A stretch of DNA of 39,806 nt from Acetobacter sp. CAG:977 (GTDB lineage Bacteria > Pseudomonadota > Alphaproteobacteria > CAAGCB01 > CAG-977): the NCBI GenBank assembly GCA_000434295.1, contig HF994935.1, positions 466,552 through 506,357 of the forward strand, written 5' to 3'. This document shows positions 7,028 to 13,336 of the stretch, piece by piece. Made by a program: the position numbers and the translations under genes. Each line of letters begins with the position of its first letter. Position 1 is the first letter of the stretch. The notes below the pieces were generated by a model. The model was not told where the DNA came from and did not search any database. It saw only the letters and a list, made by a program, of their open reading frames with translations.

Positions 7028-9043
7028 ATGCCAAAGAAAGAAAAAAAATTTTCGGCGGGCGAAGTTATTTTTAAGCAAGGGGAACCTTGCCGCTTTGTTT
7101 ATACGATTTTGGAAGGCCGCGTGGAAATGTACTACGAGGTTTCCGGGAAAGCGCGCGTTTTAGCCACGAAGACCGAAGATGACATGCTCGGAGCGAATTG
7201 TGTTCTGGACGGCGCGTACGATACCAGCGCCCGAGCCGTCAACAATGTCGTTTTATCGGTGCAGGGGGCTGACGAATATATAGCGAAGCTTCAGCGTTCG
7301 GGAGAGCTTTCTCCGATTTCGGGTACGCATGTTTCTTCGGATGCCCAGGAATCAGGCGAAGATGAAGACAGTGAATTTAATTTTGATTTTGACGCCGATT
7401 TTTCGGAAGAGTCTTCTTCGTCGGATTTCGAAGCGCCACCTGTTTCTGCCGTGCGCCGCCCGACGGGCAGAGCTCTTTCGTTATCCAAAAATCGCGGAGG
7501 AGCTTACGGTGAAGAACGCGAAGAAAAAAGCGAGCCTCCGCAGCAAGCCGTTGTCAAAGTCGAACGTCGTCATTCCTTACCGCAGACTCCGAAATCGGAG
7601 CGCCCCAGAATTCTTCCGGCGGATATTAAACGAACGCCGATCAGAGAATGGTTGTTGGAAGGGATGGTGGAAGAACCGCCGTCATACGGTTCGGTTGTTT
7701 TATTGGCTTCTGTTGCCGGAGATGAATCTTCGTCATGCCGTGATTTAATTTACGACGTTTTGTGCCGAGTGCCGGATTTAAAAATCAAAGTGGTTGATGA
7801 GGCGGTTACCGATACCAATCCGCAACGAGCGGCGATGAAGATGCGTTCTTGGATGAAGCAGCATTCGGCGGACGTCGGTATATACGCGACGCTGGATGCG
7901 GCGGGTCGTCTGATGGAGTTTCATGCCGTCCGTGCGGCGTTGCCCAATGATCCGCGTTCTTCTTTTTTAAAGGCAGGCAGTCGTTTTTATCTGCCTGTTG
8001 ACATGAAAGAAGAACATCGTGCTTTGTTAAAAATTTTTACGATAGCGGCGATTGTGCCGACACGTTTGGAACATGAACAGCTGTTGCGATTGTTTTTGCC
8101 TCCGGCCGTTCAAGAGGTTTTTTCGTATGCGATCAAGCCGATGGTCGGTTTGAATGCGGAAGAACAGGCGGCGAATTTGGCATATTTCGGAACCGTAGTG
8201 TCTTTAGCCGGAGTTTTAAAGCCGACAGGCGAAGATCGCGCCCGGGCGTCCGAAGCGTATGAGGCGGCGTTGAATTTAATGCCGCCGACGGCGCCCGAGT
8301 ATGTTTTTGTTAATCGTCAGCTGGGGCTTTTGCATCAAATTGCGGCAGAAAAAAAACAAGACATACAAGGTTTGAAAAAAGCGGAAGAAACGTTTGTTGC
8401 GGCAGTTTCGTCGGTATCGCCTTCGGTTCAACCCGAAACATGGGGAGATTTGAAAATCCGTATCGGCAACGTGCGTCAGAAAATAGCGTCTCGAACAGGG
8501 AACGGAGAAGATTTTGCTTCGGCGATGACGGCTTACAGAGAAGCATTGGGGCGGCTGAAGCCGTCGGTTCATATTGAAAAATGGGCTGATGCCGTGAACG
8601 GTTTGGCGCGAACGATGCAAGAATTCGGTGCTCACAGCCCGAAAACGACGTTGTTGGAAAAATCGGTCGAGCTTTATGAACGCGAACTGTCCGTGATTGA
8701 CAAAGACCGTTTTCCGATGTTATGGGCTTCCGCCAGTAATAATTTGGCGTCGGCTTTGTTTATGCTGTTTGAAAAAACGGACAACTCGGATTTATTAAGA
8801 CGCGCGGTTGAGGTGTTTTCGGGTGCTTTGGCCGTTTATAACAGAATGGGGGCGGACAGAATGGCTGCCGTTGCCAACAACAATTTGCATCATGCGGAAA
8901 AAACGCTGTCCAAACTGGAACGCGAGCTGGAAGAAAAGAAAAACTGGCTGGACGACATTTTGGAAGAAGCCCCCGTTGAAGAAGAACCTCTTGTTTTTGA
9001 AAAGATTGCCGTCTTTGAAGAATTAGACGACGAAGAAGAGTGA
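7028..9043 (+). CDS. Cyclic-nucleotide-binding-fold protein with acidic linker and TPR-like repeats
   Basis: A 671-residue cytoplasmic protein. The first ~95 residues form a Crp-like cNMP-binding fold (FSAGEVIFKQGEPCRFVYTI, then LEGRVEMYYEV). The phosphate-binding cassette is poor: LGANCVLDG replaces the usual Phe-Gly-Glu motif, so true nucleotide binding is doubtful. A very acidic linker follows (about 115-150), then a ~150-residue domain I do not recognise, beginning near ADIKRTPIREWLL. The last ~270 residues are helical repeats resembling TPRs (ASEAYEAALNLM, AMTAYREALGRLKPS, WASASNNLASALF). ATG 7028 is preferred to the in-frame 6944 start because the longer form would begin inside the divergent gene. 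It resembles scaffold or signalling proteins; no enzyme motif is seen. Its 3' end overlaps the convergent prepilin peptidase gene by 21 bases. Confidence 0.85.
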   Translation: MPKKEKKFSAGEVIFKQGEPCRFVYTILEGRVEMYYEVSGKARVLATKTEDDMLGANCVLDGAYDTSARAVNNVVLSVQGADEYIAKLQRSGELSPISGTHVSSDAQESGEDEDSEFNFDFDADFSEESSSSDFEAPPVSAVRRPTGRALSLSKNRGGAYGEEREEKSEPPQQAVVKVERRHSLPQTPKSERPRILPADIKRTPIREWLLEGMVEEPPSYGSVVLLASVAGDESSSCRDLIYDVLCRVPDLKIKVVDEAVTDTNPQRAAMKMRSWMKQHSADVGIYATLDAAGRLMEFHAVRAALPNDPRSSFLKAGSRFYLPVDMKEEHRALLKIFTIAAIVPTRLEHEQLLRLFLPPAVQEVFSYAIKPMVGLNAEEQAANLAYFGTVVSLAGVLKPTGEDRARASEAYEAALNLMPPTAPEYVFVNRQLGLLHQIAAEKKQDIQGLKKAEETFVAAVSSVSPSVQPETWGDLKIRIGNVRQKIASRTGNGEDFASAMTAYREALGRLKPSVHIEKWADAVNGLARTMQEFGAHSPKTTLLEKSVELYERELSVIDKDRFPMLWASASNNLASALFMLFEKTDNSDLLRRAVEVFSGALAVYNRMGADRMAAVANNNLHHAEKTLSKLERELEEKKNWLDDILEEAPVEEEPLVFEKIAVFEELDDEEE

Positions 9044-9760
9044 ATCCGTCAAACCGCAAGCCTGTAAAATCAACGCCGCAATGACTGCCGCCAAGAGCGG
9101 CATTCCGTAAGGACCGACTTTGTTTTTTCTGATTAAAGCGATGACGGCAAAAAACAGAAAAGACAAAAATATGGTAACGGCCAACAGCGGAAATCCGATC
9201 CAGCTTCCGATTCCCGAAAGCATTTTAAAATCGCCGCCGCCCAAAGCTCTGGGACGGAAGGGCGTCATGACGGCGCTTGCAACGGTCGGTAACAATATGC
9301 CTGCCAGCGCGCCGCCCGCCGATGCCAAAGGGGTCAGTTCGGTCGCATTCAGTGCCGCGAACAAAAATCCCGTAATCATCAACGGAACGGTTAACACGTC
9401 GGGCAGCAAACGGATTTTTTCGTCGATGCAGGCGAGCAGGGCACAAATCCACAGCATAACCAGAAAAGCCAAAGAATATCCGAAATAAATCAGTGCAAAA
9501 ACGCAAACCGAACCGAATGTTCCCCACAACACGGCAAAACAAAACAGCTTAGCCCACAACAGGCGTCGTATTTTTTTGCGCGTCGGATCGTTCGGTGCGG
9601 CAAAGCGGGGAATATGGAAAGACCGAACCAAAGCCGTTCCCGCGTCTGCAGGCATAAATTTTCCGTAACGTCTGGCAAAGAAGGGGATTGTAAAAAACAG
9701 ACAAAAAGAAACGATGCAGAACGCCGATATGACGGCGATAAGTTCATTTTGGCTTTCCAT
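9023..9760 (-). CDS. Prepilin peptidase, A24 family, lacking the N-terminal cysteine domain
   Basis: A 245-residue inner-membrane aspartic protease with about seven TM helices. Both catalytic aspartate regions are visible: ACIDEKIRLLPDVLTVPL and the GxGD-type LGGGDFKMLSGIGSWIG. The cytoplasmic CxxC methyltransferase domain found in full PilD enzymes is absent, as in CpaA-type peptidases of Flp/Tad systems, though this protein is longer than typical CpaA. It would cleave type IV prepilin-like leaders. No pilin, secretin or assembly ATPase is nearby, so its substrates lie elsewhere. GGAGAT lies about 5 bases before the ATG. The neighbouring tyrC is divergent. Confidence 0.87.
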   Translation of the reverse strand: MESQNELIAVISAFCIVSFCLFFTIPFFARRYGKFMPADAGTALVRSFHIPRFAAPNDPTRKKIRRLLWAKLFCFAVLWGTFGSVCVFALIYFGYSLAFLVMLWICALLACIDEKIRLLPDVLTVPLMITGFLFAALNATELTPLASAGGALAGILLPTVASAVMTPFRPRALGGGDFKMLSGIGSWIGFPLLAVTIFLSFLFFAVIALIRKNKVGPYGMPLLAAVIAALILQACGLTDSLFFVV

Positions 9761-9811
9761 ACGGGATCTCCGTTTAATTAAGCGATGTTTTTTCAGATTA
9801 ACTCAAAAATT

Positions 9812-9840
9812 CGTTTCGGAAAGCATAAATCTTATATAAT
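9812..9840 (+). promoter_or_regulatory. Candidate promoter for tyrC-pheA
   Basis: A perfect TATAAT at 9835-9840 lies 22 bases before the tyrC ATG. The -35 position (around 9812-9817) is weak, so recognition would rest on the -10 element. Confidence 0.35.
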
Positions 9841-9861
9841 AATCGTGAAAAAGGAGTCGTC

Positions 9862-10791
9862 ATGGAACGGTTGTTTGACAAAGCGGTTATTATCGGCGTC
9901 GGGCTGATCGGGTCGTCATTGGCGCGCGTGTTAAAGGCGAACGGTCTTGCGGGGAAAATTTCGGGGGTCGCCCGTTCTTCGGAAAACCGTCAGACGGCTT
10001 TGGATTTGGGCATTGCCGACGAAATGACGGACGATGCCGCAGAGGCGGTGAGGGACGCGGATATTGTTTTTATTTGCACGCCGGTCGGTGCCGTCGGAAA
10101 GGTGGCTGAAAAAATAGCGCCTGCTTTGAAAAAAGGCTGTATCGTTACCGATGTCGGTTCCGTAAAGGCATCCGTTATTTCCGCCGTTCAGCCTTTTTTG
10201 CCCGAAGACGTTTTTTTTGTGCCGGCTCATCCCGTTGCGGGGACTGAAAAATCCGGACCTCAAAACGGTTTTGCGGAATTGTTTGACGGGCGTTGGTGCA
10301 TTTTGACGCCGGTATCCTCTTCAAACGAAGCGTCGGTTTCTCTGGTGCGCAAAGTTTGGGAAACGGCAGGCATGAAAGTTGAAGAAATGACGCCCGATCG
10401 TCATGATACGATCATGGCGTTGGTATCGCATTTGCCGCACTTGATTGCTTATACGATCGTTGGAACGGCGGCTGATTTGGAAGAAGAAACCAAAGAAGAA
10501 GTGATAAAGTTTTCCGCGGGCGGATTCCGCGATTTTACGCGCATAGCGGGCTCTGATCCCGTGATGTGGCGGGATATTTTTTTGAATAATTCAGAGGCCG
10601 TTTTAAACGTATTGCAACGCTTTACGGAAGATTTGACCGCGCTTCAGCGGGCAATTCGCCGCAAGGAAGGCGACAAGCTGGAAGAATTGTTCCGCCGCAC
10701 GCGCAATATCAGGCGCCGCGTTATCGAAGCGCATCAGGATCAGCCTGAAAACGAAAAGCTCCTTTTAAAGAAAACAACGAGGCAAAAATGA
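9862..10791 (+). CDS. tyrC: Prephenate/arogenate dehydrogenase
   Basis: Oxidative decarboxylation of prephenate or arogenate with NAD(P) in tyrosine synthesis. It is a 309-residue, stand-alone (not chorismate-mutase-fused) enzyme. An N-terminal Rossmann fold begins AVIIGVGLIGSSLARVL (GxGxxG), with IVFICTPVGAVG and VTDVGSVKASV further on. The catalytic and substrate block AHPVAGTEKSGPQNGFAELF contains the conserved His. The C-terminal helical domain includes VSHLPHLIAY and GGFRDFTRIAGSDPVMW. AAGGAG lies 7 bases before the ATG. It overlaps pheA by 4 bases (ATGA), so tyrosine and phenylalanine branches are co-translated. Whether the substrate is prephenate or arogenate cannot be decided by eye. 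Confidence 0.93.
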   Translation: MERLFDKAVIIGVGLIGSSLARVLKANGLAGKISGVARSSENRQTALDLGIADEMTDDAAEAVRDADIVFICTPVGAVGKVAEKIAPALKKGCIVTDVGSVKASVISAVQPFLPEDVFFVPAHPVAGTEKSGPQNGFAELFDGRWCILTPVSSSNEASVSLVRKVWETAGMKVEEMTPDRHDTIMALVSHLPHLIAYTIVGTAADLEEETKEEVIKFSAGGFRDFTRIAGSDPVMWRDIFLNNSEAVLNVLQRFTEDLTALQRAIRRKEGDKLEELFRRTRNIRRRVIEAHQDQPENEKLLLKKTTRQK

Positions 10792-11735
10792 CTAAAGTTT
10801 CATATCAGGGCGTCATCGGGTGTTTTTCATCGATGGTCTGCGAACAATGTTTTCCCGAAGCGGATTGCCGCGGCAGCCTGACGTTCGGGGACGCGATGCA
10901 GTCCGTTCAAAGCGGCGAGGCGGATATTGCCGTTATTCCGGTTGAAAACTCTACGGCAGGGCGCGTAATGGAAGTTTATAATATTCTTCCGGAATCGGGA
11001 TTGTCGATTATCGGGGAATATTTTTTGCCGATTCACCATTGTTTGATGATGCCGACCCGTTTTGTACGGGGATTGCCTCCGCAAAATCTGACCGAAGAAC
11101 AGCTTTTGGAATGGAAACGCCGCGAACCCGATCAGGACGTTTTGGATCGGGCGGTTTCCCGTATTGTCGAAGTGCGCAGCCATACTCAAGGCTTGGCTCA
11201 GTGCCGTAATTTTTTAATGAAAGCCCTGCCGAATGCGCGGTTGCGTGAAACATGGGATACGGCGGGTGCAGCGCGGGATTTGTCTCAGGATTCCCAACCG
11301 AACGTCGCGGTTTTGGCTCCTGCCGGAGCGGTGCGCTACGGCATGACGATTCTTCGGGAAAACGTGGAAGACGATTCTTCCAATACGACGCGCTTTTTGT
11401 TTTTGCGCAAGACGCCGTTGACGGCCGAAGAAATCAAGGGTCCCGCCATCACAACGATGGTATTCCAGACAAAACACGTTGCGGGCGCCCTTGTCCAAGC
11501 GTTGAAAGTCTTTGAAAAATACAATTTGAATATGACAAAGCTTGAAACATACATGACGGGCAGCCACCACTCAAAACCCGTTTTTTATGTTGACGTTGCC
11601 ATGAACCAGTTTAACGAAACGGGGCAAAAAGCGTTGGAAGAATTGCGCTCCGTTTCCGCAGGCGTTCAGGTGCTGGGCACGTATGAAGCCAGCCCGGCGC
11701 GCAAAAAGAATTTCGGTTTTCCCGAATTGGATTAA
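10788..11735 (+). CDS. pheA: Prephenate dehydratase with an internal insertion and degenerate ACT motif
   Basis: Converts prephenate to phenylpyruvate. It is 315 residues, somewhat longer than stand-alone alphaproteobacterial enzymes. Conserved parts include IAVIPVENSTAGRVMEVY, VRSHTQGLAQCRNFL and the catalytic Thr-Arg-Phe motif in SSNTTRFLFL (near residue 202). A C-terminal ACT domain follows from about residue 220. Two features are unusual. About 33 charged residues (roughly 92-124, with LTEEQLLEWKRREPDQDVLD) are inserted between the HHCLMMP strand and the usual Ser-His-x-Gln block. The ESRP phenylalanine-binding motif of the ACT domain reads ETYM here, so feedback inhibition by phenylalanine may be weak or different. 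Overlaps tyrC by 4 bases. Confidence 0.92.
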   Translation: MTKVSYQGVIGCFSSMVCEQCFPEADCRGSLTFGDAMQSVQSGEADIAVIPVENSTAGRVMEVYNILPESGLSIIGEYFLPIHHCLMMPTRFVRGLPPQNLTEEQLLEWKRREPDQDVLDRAVSRIVEVRSHTQGLAQCRNFLMKALPNARLRETWDTAGAARDLSQDSQPNVAVLAPAGAVRYGMTILRENVEDDSSNTTRFLFLRKTPLTAEEIKGPAITTMVFQTKHVAGALVQALKVFEKYNLNMTKLETYMTGSHHSKPVFYVDVAMNQFNETGQKALEELRSVSAGVQVLGTYEASPARKKNFGFPELD

Positions 11736-11757
11736 CTTTACCGTTTCAGAGGCAGTA

Positions 11758-12294
11758 ATGAAAAAACAATTTGATTTGTCGTCTTTTATTCCGACATACC
11801 CCGATTTTCCCAAGAAGGGGGTTAATTTTTATGATATTACGGGGCTGTTTAAAGATCCGGAAGTCTTTGCTTTGACGGTCAGTAAAATGACGCAACTGGT
11901 TGAACAGTACCGTCCCGACCGTTTGTTCGCCATAGATTCCAAGGGATTTTTGTTTGCTGCGCCCGTTGCCGCACATCTGGGCATAGGTTTGTCTTTAATT
12001 CGCAAAGCATCAAAGCTTCCCGGCAAGACCGAACGCTATACTTATGAACTGGAGTACGGTACGGATACGTTGGAATGCCGTGCGGAAGATTTTGACGTAT
12101 CGGAACGCTTGGTCGTTATGGACGACGTTTTGGCGACGGGCGGAACTTTGGCTGCGGGGATTGCCGTTTTGCGTAAATTGGGCGGCAATGTCGTCGGAGC
12201 CGTGACCTCAATGGAAATCGGAGATTTGAACGGGCGTGCAAAGCTTTCGGAAGCGGGGGTGCCGTTTTCCGCAATGCTTTATTTCCCGCATTGA
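11758..12294 (+). CDS. apt: Adenine phosphoribosyltransferase
   Basis: Salvages adenine to AMP using PRPP. The protein is 178 residues from the chosen ATG. Type I phosphoribosyltransferase features are clear: FPKKGVNFYDITGLFKDPE near the N-terminus, IDSKGFLFAAPVAAHLGI, RKASKLPG, YELEYGTDTLE (the flexible loop), and the PRPP-binding VVMDDVLATGGT. A longer reading frame opens at 11683 inside pheA, but the ATG at 11758 has AGAGG 6 bases upstream and the normal N-terminus. The pheA stop is 22 bases before it, so co-transcription with tyrC-pheA is likely. The stop is 2 bases from the end of the convergent lipoprotein gene. Confidence 0.95.
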   Translation: MKKQFDLSSFIPTYPDFPKKGVNFYDITGLFKDPEVFALTVSKMTQLVEQYRPDRLFAIDSKGFLFAAPVAAHLGIGLSLIRKASKLPGKTERYTYELEYGTDTLECRAEDFDVSERLVVMDDVLATGGTLAAGIAVLRKLGGNVVGAVTSMEIGDLNGRAKLSEAGVPFSAMLYFPH

Positions 12295-12296
12295 GG

Positions 12297-12890
12297 CTAT
12301 CTGTTTTTAAATTTTTCGGCGATTTCTTCGGAAAAATCTGCGGCGGTTTTTGATTGTTTCAAAATCTCCCAGATTTTTTCGACGGGAAGCCCCGTCTTTT
12401 TCGACAAGGTCATGGAATATTCGCCTTTGTCATGCCCGACCAAAGCTTCGGACTGAATGTGAGAATAGTTCGAAAAAGCATATTTTTGCAGTTCCAGAGC
12501 CGTTATTTTTTCTTTTTTACGGGTTCCTTTAACGGGGCTGAGCACGACGTAAAGCGTGTCTTGATTATACGCCCAGAAAGCCCCCGTTGTCAGGTCGGTC
12601 AGCGAACCGACGGACAGGTTGCTGGAATTTGAAGTCAGCATGGCATTAACGGCTGAATGCAATTCAACGGTAACATCCTTCCACCCGTCGGCTTTTAAAG
12701 TGATCGGATAGGCTTTCTTTCTTTTCTTGACGGTCAGGGTGCAAGGCGTTTCACAAGCCTTTTCGCCGTTTAAGAAGACTTCGGCACCGTTAATGTTGGA
12801 TCGTACGACGATTTGCTGTTTTGCACCGGTTAAAAACGTGCTGCACGAAGCAAGCGAAAGAATAAAGAAGGGCAATAAAAATTTTTGCAT
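12297..12890 (-). CDS. PEGA-domain lipoprotein
   Basis: A 197-residue predicted lipoprotein. The N-terminus MQKFLLPFFILSLASCS has a short hydrophobic signal and a lipobox (LASC), giving Cys16 as the lipidated residue. Residues about 28-75 form a PEGA-like beta-sandwich: VVRSNINGAEVFLNGEKACE, then TPCTLTVKKRKKAY and ADGWKDVTVEL. The rest is not recognised. It has no obvious Shine-Dalgarno site, and a strong terminator for the small upstream gene ends about 17 bases before its start, so expression may depend on readthrough or an unseen promoter. PEGA proteins are surface or envelope proteins; nothing more specific can be said. Confidence 0.85.
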   Translation of the reverse strand: MQKFLLPFFILSLASCSTFLTGAKQQIVVRSNINGAEVFLNGEKACETPCTLTVKKRKKAYPITLKADGWKDVTVELHSAVNAMLTSNSSNLSVGSLTDLTTGAFWAYNQDTLYVVLSPVKGTRKKEKITALELQKYAFSNYSHIQSEALVGHDKGEYSMTLSKKTGLPVEKIWEILKQSKTAADFSEEIAEKFKNR

Positions 12891-12903
12891 TTGTTTTCAG
12901 AAC

Positions 12904-12944
12904 AAAAAGAAAAGGGCTTGTTATTTTTTTATAACAAACCCTTT
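12904..12944 (-). terminator. Rho-independent terminator after the YjfB-like gene
   Basis: A 14-bp inverted repeat (arms 12911-12924 and 12931-12944, one G-U wobble in the minus-strand RNA) around a 6-base loop, followed on the minus strand by a U-rich stretch. Confidence 0.8.
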
Positions 12945-12971
12945 CTTTTACAACAAGGAGAATTAAGAAAA

Positions 12972-13163
12972 TCAAACAAGAACGTCAACGACGTTTCCGC
13001 GGGCTCCGTTTGTAGCAGCGACGGTACGTGTTGATTCGACAAGCAAATCGACGACGGCCTGCTGTTGTTGTTGAGCCTGCTTTGTCGCGGCAACGGCCAA
13101 GGATGCCTGTAGCGCTTGGTTTTGCATTGCAACGATCTGAGCTGCTATTCCGGACGGATCCAC
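12972..13163 (-). CDS. YjfB-like putative motility-associated small protein
   Basis: A 63-residue protein starting at GTG, with a near-perfect GGAGGT about 6 bases upstream, which decides the start. It is helical and rich in Gln and Ala (NQALQASLAVAATKQAQQQ) and ends GNVVDVLV. This layout, MD followed by a helical Gln/Ala stretch and a final short beta-strand of the Gly-x-x-(Ile/Val)-Asp-x-x-Val type, matches the YjfB family of putative motility proteins. No flagellar gene is in the window. It has its own terminator and looks like a single-gene unit. Family match is by eye and moderate. Confidence 0.7.
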   Translation of the reverse strand: MDPSGIAAQIVAMQNQALQASLAVAATKQAQQQQQAVVDLLVESTRTVAATNGARGNVVDVLV

Positions 13164-13277
13164 GGGAAACCTCCAATGCCTTTCTGATTTCTTTTAGGAT
13201 ATCATATAGGTGTTTAACGTCTAGGAAAAAAAGTGAAAATAAAGTTAAAAGATTTTAACATATTGAAAAATATAAAC

Positions 13278-13310
13278 AAAAAAGCGACTCTTAAAAAAGA
13301 ATCGCTTTTT
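13278..13310 (-). terminator. Rho-independent terminator after secA
   Basis: AAAAGCGACTCTT pairs with AAGAATCGCTTTT (one G-U wobble in the minus-strand RNA). On the minus strand the stem is followed by a run of T. It lies 27 bases beyond the secA stop. Confidence 0.8.
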
Positions 13311-13336
13311 ATGTTTTTTAGGGCAAGACCTTGCGG

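Noticed and set aside
12985..13176. An ATG-start 63-codon frame overlapping the YjfB-like gene
   Set aside because: The GTG frame has the near-perfect GGAGGT at the right distance and a family-like sequence; the other is Arg/Ser-rich with no ribosome site.
13244..13259. A 16-base inverted repeat (GTTAAAA, GA, TTTTAAC) between secA and the YjfB-like gene
   Set aside because: Possible operator, but it is pure AT-rich sequence in an AT-rich gap and has no second copy, so I cannot support a function.
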